Shown: positions 18,126 to 26,940, counted from the first letter of the stretch. The stretch is 64,000 bases of DNA from Aurantibacillus circumpalustris (GCF_029625215.1 NZ_CP121197.1:248001-312000); one strand, 5' to 3'. A program made the numbers and translations. Notes: generated from the letters alone by a model not told the origin.

Positions 18126-18152
18126 ATTCATTTACAAGTACTCATTTTCTAC

Positions 18153-18211
18153 AACCCCCCTTCTCTCCTGTGACGTGTTTCGCAGGTAAAAGAGAAGGGG
18201 GTTGTTTTTTT
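18153..18211 (+). terminator. Rho-independent terminator after paralog 1
   Basis: AACCCCCCTTCTCT (18153-18166) pairs with AGAGAAGGGGGTT (18191-18203) with one bulged C, followed by a run of eight T. Confidence 0.85.
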
Positions 18212-18280
18212 GACTCATTTTTTGATTATCTTAGTATTAAGTTCTATTCTAAAATTTAAGATTGCATAAAAAATAAATCC

Positions 18281-20485
18281 ATGAAAAAATACATCTACAT
18301 CTTAATTATTATTTCTGCCTTTTTCATTTCCATAAATGATATTTGCGCTCAATCCCTTGCTTTTTCTTTTGGGCAACAGCCGTTATGTTGGACCTCCGGA
18401 AGTACAACTCAAACGTTATCAGTAACCTCTTCACCTCCGGGTACTGCGACTTACTCGTGGAATACTACCTCTGGAACAACCTGCACGAATAACGCATCAG
18501 GAGCAACAACTACCGTAAATCTAGGCACTTGCTGTGGCGTCTACTCTGTAACTTGTAGCGCCTATAATTCAAGCAATGTCTTTATTTCAAGTGTAACACA
18601 AACCATGAATATAACCTGTCCGACTTGGCTTAATATTACTGTTAGTCCAAATAACGGAATCATGTGCACTGGCAATACAGGCACATTTGTTGCTTCTGGT
18701 GCTGTGGGGTATACTTGGAGTTCTGGATCCAATTCAAACTCAATTATTGTCAGTCCATCGGTCAGTACCTGTTATTCTCTTTCAGCAGTTAACGCCTCGG
18801 GATGTATGATAGCAACAACAGCTTGTTTTTCTGTTTTTCCCACACCAACTGTTAGCCTAAGCCCACCAATCACTATTTGTGCTGGGCAGATTGCTACACT
18901 TTCCTGTTGGGGCGGAGCGATCAGTTATACTTGGATACCGGGAGGTTTTCAAGGAGCAAACCCAGTTGTATCGCCTTTTTCAACTACCATTTACACCGTC
19001 ATAGCTTCTAATGGTTCCTGTGCTACAACTGGCACTACAGCTGTTGCTGTAAACCCTAACCCTAGTGTGGCTGTAAATTCCAATACAAACAATGCCTGTC
19101 AGGGGGCATCTGTCGTTCTTTCTGCAACAGGAGCTAACACATACACATGGAGTACCAGCGCTACAACTTCTTCCGTAACTGTAAACCCGATTATGTACAC
19201 CTGTTATAGCGTAACTGGTCAAAGCAGTCAGAATTGCATTGGTACAACGGTAATATGCTTATCCGTACAAGCTACTAATATGCTGATAAGTCCCACTTCT
19301 CAAACAGTTTGCAAAGGTTCAAGCGCAAGTTTCACTGCCTCTGGGGCAAGTTCATATACTTGGAATACTACTCCAACTTTGAACACTTCAGCAATTAATA
19401 TTATACCTAACTCGAGTACTAGTTATTCAGCTTCGGGAACAGGAACTAATGGGTGTATTGGTATTAGCGCAGCTTATGTTTTTGTTGACAGCACATGTGT
19501 AAACGTATGGCCTGGAGATGCAAACAGTGACGGAACTGTGAATAATTTAGATGTTCTTGAATTAGGTTTATCCTTTTCTGCAACTGGGACTGCAAGATCT
19601 CCAGGAGGAAATTCGTTTACCAGTCAGTTTGCGACTGCTTGGATTGGGAATGGAAGTACGGGAAAAAATAAAGCGCACATTGACTGTAACGGTGACGGAA
19701 CTGTAAATAACAGTGATACATTCGCTATTTTTAATAACTATTTATTAACCCATTCTTTTAGACCATCTAATACATCTTCAACTAATTCAGACATTAGCCT
19801 TGTAGTGCAACCAAATGTGTTTGAAGGCACTTGGAACAAAGCAGACATCATGCTTGGCACTTCAATAAGTCCTATTAATCAGTTATATGGTACGGCTTTC
19901 GAAATTAACTATGACAATGCTATGATTGAAACTAATTCTGTGTACATTATTTATACAGGTTCATTTTTAAATGCAGCTAACCAAAACGTGCAGTTTAGTA
20001 AGACGTATTTTAATAATGGTAAACTTTATGCGGCAAGCGTTAGAGTAGATGGCAGTAATGTTTCAGGTGACGGCAAGATTGGTGAATTTTGGTTTAAACC
20101 AAAAACAGGTTTAGCAGCAAACTCAGTAATTAATTTATCTACTTCTAATTCGAGTAAGATTGGAAATTCAGGTGTAAATACATTATTAACAGATGGTACA
20201 GCCGCAACCACTATTCTAGCGAATATTGTTGGATTAACAAAAAATTCATTGCATACTAGCGTTAGGTGTTTTCCTAACCCTACTTCAAACAAACTTACAA
20301 TTCAAAGTGATGTAAATGCAACTATTAATTATGTTGTTTTTGATATTGTTGGTAGAGAGTTAATAAAAGGAGAATTTAATAACGTTGCAAACGTTGATTT
20401 GTCTTCTTATACAAATGGAACATACATTATTCGTTTAGAATCAGGTTCTGCTACAACTTATAAAAAATTAGTAATCGAAAAATAA
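18281..20485 (+). CDS. T9SS type A protein with dockerin-like and cohesin-like parts (paralog 2)
   Basis: A 734-residue paralog of the preceding protein. It has a signal peptide ending ICAQ and a longer Ig-like section (137 extra residues, about two more modules). Dockerin-type loops DANSDGTVNNLD (~413-424) and DCNGDGTVNNSD (~468-479) are followed by the cohesin-like sandwich and the sorting domain (CFPNPTSNKLTIQ). From the first calcium loop to the end the two proteins are nearly identical, in DNA as well, indicating a recent tandem duplication; the Ig-like parts have diverged. Both genes have their own terminator, so they are probably separate transcripts. Ligand or enzyme partner is unknown. 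Confidence 0.83.
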   Translation: MKKYIYILIIISAFFISINDICAQSLAFSFGQQPLCWTSGSTTQTLSVTSSPPGTATYSWNTTSGTTCTNNASGATTTVNLGTCCGVYSVTCSAYNSSNVFISSVTQTMNITCPTWLNITVSPNNGIMCTGNTGTFVASGAVGYTWSSGSNSNSIIVSPSVSTCYSLSAVNASGCMIATTACFSVFPTPTVSLSPPITICAGQIATLSCWGGAISYTWIPGGFQGANPVVSPFSTTIYTVIASNGSCATTGTTAVAVNPNPSVAVNSNTNNACQGASVVLSATGANTYTWSTSATTSSVTVNPIMYTCYSVTGQSSQNCIGTTVICLSVQATNMLISPTSQTVCKGSSASFTASGASSYTWNTTPTLNTSAINIIPNSSTSYSASGTGTNGCIGISAAYVFVDSTCVNVWPGDANSDGTVNNLDVLELGLSFSATGTARSPGGNSFTSQFATAWIGNGSTGKNKAHIDCNGDGTVNNSDTFAIFNNYLLTHSFRPSNTSSTNSDISLVVQPNVFEGTWNKADIMLGTSISPINQLYGTAFEINYDNAMIETNSVYIIYTGSFLNAANQNVQFSKTYFNNGKLYAASVRVDGSNVSGDGKIGEFWFKPKTGLAANSVINLSTSNSSKIGNSGVNTLLTDGTAATTILANIVGLTKNSLHTSVRCFPNPTSNKLTIQSDVNATINYVVFDIVGRELIKGEFNNVANVDLSSYTNGTYIIRLESGSATTYKKLVIEK

Positions 20486-20500
20486 AATGCCTACTAAAAT

Positions 20501-20536
20501 AAAACCTCTTCCAACATTTTGGAAGGGGTTTTTTAT
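20501..20536. terminator. Bidirectional terminator between convergent genes
   Basis: A 14-bp stem, AAAACCTCTTCCAA (20501-20514) against TTGGAAGGGGTTTT, with one G-T pair and the 4-nt loop CATT. A T-run follows on the plus strand and T-rich sequence on the minus strand. It serves paralog 2 and the SDR gene at 20554. Confidence 0.85.
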
Positions 20537-20553
20537 TTGTTATTTGTAAAATG

Positions 20554-21318
20554 CTACACATTAATTCCACCGCTCACTTCAATGCGTTGACCATTGATCC
20601 ATTTTGCATCTTCCGAACATAAGAACGCAACAACTCCGCCAATATCGTCTGCTTGCCCCACTCTTCCCAACGGAGACAGTGTCGCTAAAAAGCCTTTCAT
20701 TTGAGGGTTACTGCGAATGGCAGCGTTGTTAAAATCAGTTTCAATGGGTCCGGGCGCTACAACATTTGCTGTGATGCCTTTTGCGCCCAATTCTTTTGCG
20801 AAATATTTCGTAAGCGTTTCAATAGCACCTTTCATAGAAGCGTAAACGGAATAACCTGGATTTGCAAAGCGTGTTGTTCCGCTTGAAAGGTTAATGATTC
20901 GTCCACCTTCATTCATATGCGCAATACTTTTTTGCGTTAAAAAATAAACGCTTTTGTAATGCACGTTTAAAAATTCATCAAAAATTTCTTCAGTTACTTG
21001 CTCAAAAGGGATCGTTTTTCCCATACCAGCATTGTTGATGAGAAAATCGAATTTATCCGTTTTAAATTTTTCTTTTAGTGTTGATGAAAGAGAACTTATA
21101 AACCCATCCAAACTTTTAAAATTATTAAGATCCAATTGTAAAGCATATGCCTTTCTACCGATGGCTTCAATTTCCTTTACAAGGGCTTCTGCTTCGGTTT
21201 TACTGTTTACATAAGTAATGATGACATCGTTTCCTTTTTGCGCAAGGCTAAATGCCATATTTTTTCCTAGTCCGCGGCTGCCACCAGTGACTACTGCTAT
21301 TTTTTGTTTGTTTTCCAT
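20554..21318 (-). CDS. FabG-like short-chain dehydrogenase/reductase
   Basis: A 254-residue classical SDR: TGGSRGLG at 11-18, NNAG at 95-98, Ser145, and Tyr159/Lys163 (YASMK). The C-terminus ends with the family's usual SGGINV. It uses NAD(P)H on an unidentified carbonyl or alcohol; it resembles FabG but is unlikely to be the fatty-acid enzyme because it stands alone with a regulator. The upstream AraC-type gene (21406) is on the same strand, and between them is a paired 16-bp direct repeat overlapping the promoter. Inference: an inducible detoxification or catabolic reductase controlled by that regulator. Confidence 0.88.
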   Translation of the reverse strand: MENKQKIAVVTGGSRGLGKNMAFSLAQKGNDVIITYVNSKTEAEALVKEIEAIGRKAYALQLDLNNFKSLDGFISSLSSTLKEKFKTDKFDFLINNAGMGKTIPFEQVTEEIFDEFLNVHYKSVYFLTQKSIAHMNEGGRIINLSSGTTRFANPGYSVYASMKGAIETLTKYFAKELGAKGITANVVAPGPIETDFNNAAIRSNPQMKGFLATLSPLGRVGQADDIGGVVAFLCSEDAKWINGQRIEVSGGINV

Positions 21319-21337
21319 CTTGTTATTTTTTTGAATT

Positions 21338-21345
21338 CAAAATTA
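21338..21345 (-). promoter_or_regulatory. -7 element of the SDR promoter
   Basis: TAatTTTG on the minus strand, 19 bp before the SDR ATG. The -33 position (21365-21368) reads CATT rather than TTTG and is covered by the direct-repeat operator, as expected for an activator-dependent promoter. Confidence 0.6.
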
Positions 21346-21364
21346 CTCCTTGCGTGCGGAATAA

Positions 21365-21401
21365 AATGGTGAGAGCTTCAGTAAGAATGGTGAGAGCTTC
21401 A
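21365..21401 (-). promoter_or_regulatory. Putative AraC-family operator: 16-bp direct repeat, 21-bp period
   Basis: AATGGTGAGAGCTTCA occurs at 21365-21380 and again, identical, at 21386-21401. The 21-bp centre spacing equals two helical turns and is the spacing AraC uses on its araI half-sites. The proximal copy abuts the -33 position of the SDR promoter. It lies just past the regulator's stop codon. Confidence 0.65.
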
Positions 21402-21405
21402 TATT

Positions 21406-21792
21406 TTACAAATTTTCAGCACGAAATTGTTTGGGAGTTCTTCCGGTAAACCTTTTAAAAAACTTTGTGAAGTTTGACGGATCGTATGTTAAGCGTATTG
21501 CAATTTCTTTGATTGATAAATTTTCTTGTAAAAGTAATTCTTTCGAGGCGTCCACTAGTTTCGCTTCAAAAAAACTGCAGGAAGACTGTCCCGTTACCTC
21601 TTTCACAGTATTACTCAAGTGTCCGGGATGCATGTGCATCATCTCTGCAAACTCGCTGATTTCAAGAACGCGATCTTCTTTTCCTGTTTTTAGATCGCCA
21701 ATATAAACATCTAACTTTTGAAGATACTCCGCGACAATTTGTTTTTGACGTGGAGAAATTACTTTTGGTTCTTTAAGTTCAGATATAAGCAT
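21406..21792 (-). CDS. Short AraC-family transcriptional regulator
   Basis: A 128-residue protein made almost only of the AraC DNA-binding domain (about residues 25-128). Two helix-turn-helix units are visible: EISEFAEMMHMHPGHLSNTV and LSIKEIAIRLTYDPSNFTKF, ending in the family signature FKRFTGRTPKQFR. The N-terminal ligand-binding domain of typical members (~280 aa) is absent or reduced to ~25 residues, so how it senses a signal is unclear. It lies 87 bp upstream of the SDR gene on the same strand and is divergent from dinB. It probably binds the direct repeats at 21365-21401. Confidence 0.85.
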   Translation of the reverse strand: MLISELKEPKVISPRQKQIVAEYLQKLDVYIGDLKTGKEDRVLEISEFAEMMHMHPGHLSNTVKEVTGQSSCSFFEAKLVDASKELLLQENLSIKEIAIRLTYDPSNFTKFFKRFTGRTPKQFRAENL

Positions 21793-21922
21793 GACTTTTA
21801 TTTTGCTTTAAAAGTACGGGAAATAAAGTGAAGGAATTATTAAGTAACACTATTTTGCAGTATTCTACATTTAGCTATAATTCATAGCAATGTAGCGGTG
21901 TGTTTCGCAGTACCTTAGAGCT

Positions 21923-23113
21923 ATGGAAAGACAGGTGATGCACATGGACTTAGACAGTTTTTTTGTCTCTGTAGAAAGACAATTAAATCCTGCGCTGGAA
22001 GGAAAACCCGTATTGGTTGGTGGTAGTAGCGATCGCGGTGTAGTAGCTTCTTGTAGTTACGAAGCCCGTAGTTTTGGAATTCATTCAGCGATGCCTATGC
22101 GGATGGCAAGACAGCTTTGTCCGGATGCCATCGTTGTAAAAGGCGATCATGATAAATACAGTGAATATTCTGATCAGGTAACTGATATTATTCGGGAAAA
22201 TGTTCCTGTTTACGAAAAAGCCTCCATTGATGAGTTTTATGTGGACATGACTGGCATGGATAAATTTTTTGGTTGTTATAAATTGGCAACAGAGATCCGT
22301 CAAAAAATAATCAGAGAAACGAATCTACCAATTTCTTTTGCTTTGTCTTCGAATAAAACAGTTGCAAAAATTGGGACGGGAGAGATAAAACCAAACAATC
22401 AACAACAAATTCCCTTCGGTACCGAAAAAACTTACTTGGGTCCTTTGTCTATTAAAAAAATTCCAGGGGTTGGTGAAAAAACATACCAGCTCTTGCGCGG
22501 CATGGGGATTGAAAAAGTGTGTACTGTACAAGAAATGCCTGTGCAAGTTCTCCAACAAGTTCTCGGTGAAAACGGAATGGGTTTGTGGAGAAAGGCGAAT
22601 GGTATTGATAATTCTCCCGTTGAGCAATACAACGAACGAAAATCGATTTCTACAGAATGTACGTTTGAAAAAGATACGATAGATGTCGATCATTTAAAAC
22701 GTGTGTTGTTAAGCATGACGGAAAAATTGTGTTTTCAATTACGCAATGAAGAAAAGTTGACGGGTTGTGTGACCGTAAAAATTCGGTATTCAGATTTTAA
22801 TACTTACACCATGCAAATGCGTGTTCCATACACAACAATGGATAACACGCTGATTGAAAAAGTAAAAGAATTGTTTGATAAGTTATTTCAGAAACGGATG
22901 TTGATTCGTTTGATTGGAATTAAGTTCAGTCATTTAATTCAAGGCACTTACCAAATTGATATGTTTAGTGATACTGCCGAACAAATTCAGTTGTATGCAG
23001 CAATGGATAAGCTACGTCAGCGTTTTGGTGAAGATGCCGTGATGCGTGCCGCAGGACTGGGATTGAATAAAAGGGAGACGAGTTTGTTTAATGGAATTAA
23101 GAAACTGAATTGA
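21923..23113 (+). CDS. dinB: DNA polymerase IV (Y-family)
   Basis: A 396-residue translesion polymerase. Catalytic carboxylates are visible: Asp9 (HMDLDSFF) and Asp103/Glu104 (ASIDEFYVD). The steric-gate Phe is in DSFFVS. The thumb helix-hairpin-helix (KKIPGVGEKTYQLLRGMG) and little-finger domain follow. The end RETSLFNGIKKLN contains a TSLF peptide resembling a beta-clamp-binding motif. The ATG at 21923 is used; a second in-frame ATG at 21938 would still leave the active site. A TACCTTAG element lies 4 nt before the first ATG. Together with the downstream dnaE-like gene it forms a likely mutagenic repair cassette. No LexA-type box was recognised. Confidence 0.93.
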   Translation: MERQVMHMDLDSFFVSVERQLNPALEGKPVLVGGSSDRGVVASCSYEARSFGIHSAMPMRMARQLCPDAIVVKGDHDKYSEYSDQVTDIIRENVPVYEKASIDEFYVDMTGMDKFFGCYKLATEIRQKIIRETNLPISFALSSNKTVAKIGTGEIKPNNQQQIPFGTEKTYLGPLSIKKIPGVGEKTYQLLRGMGIEKVCTVQEMPVQVLQQVLGENGMGLWRKANGIDNSPVEQYNERKSISTECTFEKDTIDVDHLKRVLLSMTEKLCFQLRNEEKLTGCVTVKIRYSDFNTYTMQMRVPYTTMDNTLIEKVKELFDKLFQKRMLIRLIGIKFSHLIQGTYQIDMFSDTAEQIQLYAAMDKLRQRFGEDAVMRAAGLGLNKRETSLFNGIKKLN

Positions 23114-23170
23114 AGTCCCGCCTTCGAGTTTCAACACAGAGGGCACAGAGGGATTGTAAGATAAAAAAGT

Positions 23171-23237
23171 CCAGTAGGGACGACCTGTTCATAAGAAAAA
23201 AAATTAAAGTAAGTAAACTCCGTAGGAGCGACCTGTA
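23171..23237 (+). repeat. Two REP-like units upstream of the RAYT gene
   Basis: CCAGTAGGGACGACCTGT (23171-23188) and CTCCGTAGGAGCGACCTGT (23219-23237) are related units about 48 bp apart; the second contains the CTCC-GTA-GGAG palindrome found in inverted form downstream of the gene. Confidence 0.7.
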
Positions 23238-23240
23238 AAT

Positions 23241-23729
23241 ATGGCAAATACCTATACTCAAATATATATCCAAATTGTTTTCGTCGTTAAAGGACGTCAA
23301 AATGTTATTTCAAAAAACAACAGAGAAGAATTGCATAAATACATCACAGGCATCGTTCAAAACAGAGGCCATAAATTACTCAGTATATTTTGTATGCCTG
23401 ACCACACGCACCTTTTAGTGGGACTAAAACCATCTCAGTCGATTTCAGATTTAGCAAGAGATATAAAAGCAGCTTCCTCTGGATTTATCAATGAAAAAAG
23501 ATGGATCGCTGGTAAATTCAATTGGCAAGAAGGATTTGGAGCGTTCTCATATGCGAAAGGACAGGTTGAGAACGTAGCGAGATACATCCAAAACCAAGAA
23601 GAACATCACAGAAAGAAAAATTTTAAGGACGAATATTTAGAATACTTGAGAGAGTTTGATATTACTTACAACGAAGCTTACCTCTTTGACTGGGTTGAAC
23701 AGGACGCTCCTACGGAGCTAAAAACCTAA
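23241..23729 (+). CDS. REP-associated tyrosine transposase (RAYT, IS200/TnpA-like)
   Basis: A 162-residue Y1 HUH transposase-like protein. The metal-binding HUH motif is His55-Thr-His57 (CMPDHTHLLV). The likely catalytic Tyr115 is in VARYIQNQEEH. RAYTs are single-copy domesticated relatives of IS200 that process REP palindromes. Here REP-like units flank both sides; the last codons themselves contain a GCTCCTACGGAGC copy. No IS ends typical of IS200/IS605 were recognised. It interrupts the dinB-dnaE pair. Whether it is active is unknown. Confidence 0.88.
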   Translation: MANTYTQIYIQIVFVVKGRQNVISKNNREELHKYITGIVQNRGHKLLSIFCMPDHTHLLVGLKPSQSISDLARDIKAASSGFINEKRWIAGKFNWQEGFGAFSYAKGQVENVARYIQNQEEHHRKKNFKDEYLEYLREFDITYNEAYLFDWVEQDAPTELKT

Positions 23730-23952
23730 CTACCACTTATACAAACAGTATGCTCCTACGGAGCTTGATTAGACAACAACGAAACCACTACTCAGCAATT
23801 ACACGCAACACAAACAATTTGCTCCTACAGAGCATGATTAAACTAACTAAAATGCTTCTCACTATTACACCTGACATAAACAGTTTGCTCCTACAAAGCA
23901 CGATTACATACTAACTAACATGCTTCTCAATTGCCACACATATTATAGTTTT
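23706..23952 (+). repeat. REP-like repeat array running into the dnaE 5' end
   Basis: Four units each begin with a palindrome: GCTCCTACGGAGC (23706-23718 and 23752-23764), GCTCCTACAGAGC (23821-23833) and GCTCCTACAAAGC (23887-23899). Spacings are 46, 69 and 66 bp. Units three and four also share ACTAACTAA and ATGCTTCTCA. The last of these is the dnaE start (ATG at 23920), and the fourth unit extends about eleven codons into dnaE. Confidence 0.8.
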
Positions 23953-26940
23953 GGTTATGGAACACTTTCAATCAAAGAACTTTTGCGTGCGGCATGGAAT
24001 CTTGGTTATATTTCTTTTGTTTTATCAGACATTAATAATACTTCTGCTGTTCTCGACACGCTGCGAATGTGCGATGAAAAACCTATGAAACCCATTCCAG
24101 GAATAGATTTTAGAAATGGGGTGAAACAGTGTTATGTTGGTATTGCGAAAAATAACGTAGGATTTAAAGAACTTAACGAACATCTCAGCGAACACCTTCA
24201 TGAAAAAAAAGAATTTGAAAAACGTCCGAAAAACTTAGAAAAATTTAAAAATACTTTTTTGGTTTATCCTTTGAACGCTTTTGATGGCTGCACTTTAGAA
24301 GAAAACGAATTTATTGGAGTCACGCCTAAAGAATTAACGTTGCTTCCATTTAATAAGTTCAAACATCTTACGCATAAAATGGTGGTGCTGCAGACTTTTT
24401 CTTTTTTGAATGAAGAACAACGCTTTGCACACAGCTTATTGAGAGCCATTGATCAAAACACCCTTTATAGCAAATTAACCAAAGAAGATCAGGGTTCAGT
24501 GAATGACATTGCTCCAACTAAAGAAGTGTTGTACAACACATTTTCCGCTTATCCGGAAATTATTGTAAACACAGAACAGATTCTTAATTCATGTTCTGTA
24601 AAATTCAAATTCGGGAAACTTCAAAATAAAAACTTAAAATTTTATAGTGGGAGTTTAGAAGAAGACATCTCTTTACTTCGCGAAGAAGCCAGAAAAGGAT
24701 TAGCCTACAGATACCCAATAGTAACAAAGGAAGTAGAAGATCGTCTCGAAAAAGAACTTTCCATTATTATTTCAAAGGAATTTACTTCTTACTTTTTAAT
24801 TAACTGGGATATTACGAGTTATGCGAGAAGCAAGGGATATTTTTATGTTGGTCGCGGAAGTGGCGCTAACAGCATGGTTGCTTACCTTTTGCGAATAACC
24901 GATGTTGATCCGATTGATTTGGATTTATATTTTGAGCGATTCATTAACGAAAGTAGAAGTAATGCTCCCGATTTCGATATTGATTTTTCATGGAATAACC
25001 GCGATGAAATGACAAAATACATTTTCGATAGGTTCGGTGAAAACAAGCGTGTAGCGCTACTTGGCACTTATGCTACTTACCAACACGATGCTGTTACACG
25101 CGAACTCGGAAAAGTATTTGGGTTGCCTCCAGCAGAAATTGATCGCATTCAAAAAATCACAGTAGTAAAAGAAACGGATGATTCAATCACCAAAGAGATT
25201 ATAAAATACAGTCAACTCATTGCGGGCTTTCCAAGTCATTTAAGCATTCACGCCAGCGGCATTATTATTTCTGAAGAGCCAATTACAGCTTATACTGCAA
25301 CTAATCTTCCACCAAAAGGCTATCGTACCACACAATTTAGTATGCTGGAGGCAGAAGATATTGGTTTATTTAAGTTTGATATTTTGAGTCAACGTGGACT
25401 CGGTAAAATAAAAGATGCTGTAGAAATAATAAAAGAAAATAGAAGTGTAGACATCGACATTCATGACATCAAAAAATTTAAACACGACGAAGAAATAAAA
25501 AAACTTCTCAAAGTTGGAAAATGTATTGGCTGCTTTTATGTGGAGTCACCAGCGATGCGGATGTTGCTGACCAAATTGCAAGCAGATGATTATTTACGTT
25601 TGGTCGCAGCAAGTTCTATTATTCGTCCCGGTGTTTCTAAAAGCGGCATGATGAATGAGTACATTCATCGCTACCGAAAAAAAGAGTTACGTGATAAAGC
25701 AGAAAAAGAACTTCCAGAATTATATAAGCTACTACAAGAAACATATGGTGTGATGGTGTATCAAGAAGATGTGATTAAAATCGCTCACATTTTTGCTGGG
25801 CTCACTTTAGCAGAGGCAGACTATTTGCGTCGCGGCATGAGTTGGAAATTTAAACAACGAAACGAATTTCATGTAGTAAAAGAAAAGTTCTTTAATAATT
25901 GTATCGAGAAAGGGCACCGCATAGAAACCATTCACATGATCTGGAATCAGATAGAAAGCTTTGCGAATTTTGCTTTCTCTAAAGGACACTCTGCCAGTTA
26001 CGCCGTAGAGAGTTATCAAGCACTGTATTTAAAAGCCTACTACCCTATCGAATACATTGTTGCAACTTTAAATAATGGCGGCGGCTTTTACAGAACAGAA
26101 TTATACATTCACGAAGCCAGAATGCATGGTGCTACTATTGTTCCGCCAGACGTAAATTACAGTGGTGTAAATTCTGAAGTAAAGGATAAAACTATTTTTC
26201 TTGGGTTAGGCATGATCGCTCAACTAGAAAAAGAAGTCATCATTACTATTCTGAACGAACGTTTTGAAGGTGGACCATTTATTGATCTTTATAATTTTAT
26301 TAAACGAACCAACATCTCCATTGAACAGGTGCGCATTTTAATTCGTGTTGGGGCTTTCAATTTTCTTCCAAAAAACAAAAAAGAATTGCTCTGGGAAGCA
26401 CACATGTTGATTAGTCCGACTAAAATAAAAAAACCGGGCAAAGAGTTGTTTGAATTGGAACCACAAAAATATAAATTGCCAACGCTGACCAACACTTGGC
26501 AGGACGATGCTTTTGATGAAATTGAATTACTTGGTTTTGCATTATGTCACCCATTTAAACTTCTAAAGCAACCCGTAAAAAACACATTGACTAGTTCTGA
26601 CCTTAAAAACTTAAAAGGACAAACCGTTGAAATAATTGGTTATTTAGTCAACGTAAAAACCACCTGGACAAGCAATAAAGAGAAAATGAATTTTGGAACG
26701 TTTTTAGATATTGATGGTTATTGGATTGACACGGTGCATTTTCCGCCAAGTGCTAGATCCCATCCTTTCAGTGGTCCGGGCACCTACCGAATTATTGGAA
26801 AAGTAGTCGAAGAATTTGATTTCATTTACATTGATGTTTCTGTTCAATTTCGTTTACCAATGATTAATCAAGACGATGATCCCGCTTTAAGAATACTTCC
26901 CGATTTTAAATCTAATAAAAGAATTGAGCAGAGGCATTGA
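23920..26940 (+). CDS. DNA polymerase III alpha subunit, error-prone (DnaE2-like) type
   Basis: A 1006-residue C-family polymerase, shorter than replicative DnaE (~1160). An N-terminal PHP domain (1-~200) comes first. The palm holds the catalytic Asp residues in PDFDIDF (350-356, Asp351/353/355) and GLFKFDILSQRGL (Asp487). Helix-hairpin-helix and a C-terminal OB fold (~890-990) follow. The PHP metal site looks degraded: the usual TDH motif reads SDI (36-38), so proofreading there is unlikely. Length and the dinB neighbour suggest a DnaE2/ImuC-like mutasome polymerase rather than the replicase. That is inference; no ImuA-like gene is present. Its first codons lie in a RAYT-associated repeat. 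Confidence 0.88.
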   Translation: MLLNCHTYYSFGYGTLSIKELLRAAWNLGYISFVLSDINNTSAVLDTLRMCDEKPMKPIPGIDFRNGVKQCYVGIAKNNVGFKELNEHLSEHLHEKKEFEKRPKNLEKFKNTFLVYPLNAFDGCTLEENEFIGVTPKELTLLPFNKFKHLTHKMVVLQTFSFLNEEQRFAHSLLRAIDQNTLYSKLTKEDQGSVNDIAPTKEVLYNTFSAYPEIIVNTEQILNSCSVKFKFGKLQNKNLKFYSGSLEEDISLLREEARKGLAYRYPIVTKEVEDRLEKELSIIISKEFTSYFLINWDITSYARSKGYFYVGRGSGANSMVAYLLRITDVDPIDLDLYFERFINESRSNAPDFDIDFSWNNRDEMTKYIFDRFGENKRVALLGTYATYQHDAVTRELGKVFGLPPAEIDRIQKITVVKETDDSITKEIIKYSQLIAGFPSHLSIHASGIIISEEPITAYTATNLPPKGYRTTQFSMLEAEDIGLFKFDILSQRGLGKIKDAVEIIKENRSVDIDIHDIKKFKHDEEIKKLLKVGKCIGCFYVESPAMRMLLTKLQADDYLRLVAASSIIRPGVSKSGMMNEYIHRYRKKELRDKAEKELPELYKLLQETYGVMVYQEDVIKIAHIFAGLTLAEADYLRRGMSWKFKQRNEFHVVKEKFFNNCIEKGHRIETIHMIWNQIESFANFAFSKGHSASYAVESYQALYLKAYYPIEYIVATLNNGGGFYRTELYIHEARMHGATIVPPDVNYSGVNSEVKDKTIFLGLGMIAQLEKEVIITILNERFEGGPFIDLYNFIKRTNISIEQVRILIRVGAFNFLPKNKKELLWEAHMLISPTKIKKPGKELFELEPQKYKLPTLTNTWQDDAFDEIELLGFALCHPFKLLKQPVKNTLTSSDLKNLKGQTVEIIGYLVNVKTTWTSNKEKMNFGTFLDIDGYWIDTVHFPPSARSHPFSGPGTYRIIGKVVEEFDFIYIDVSVQFRLPMINQDDDPALRILPDFKSNKRIEQRH

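Noticed and set aside
21793-21922. LexA/SOS box for dinB
   Set aside because: No palindromic repeat of a known LexA type could be found in the 130-bp divergent region.
23241-23729. Complete IS200/IS605 insertion sequence
   Set aside because: No tnpB and no recognisable left and right ends; the flanking palindromes and single short gene fit a RAYT with REP-like units better.
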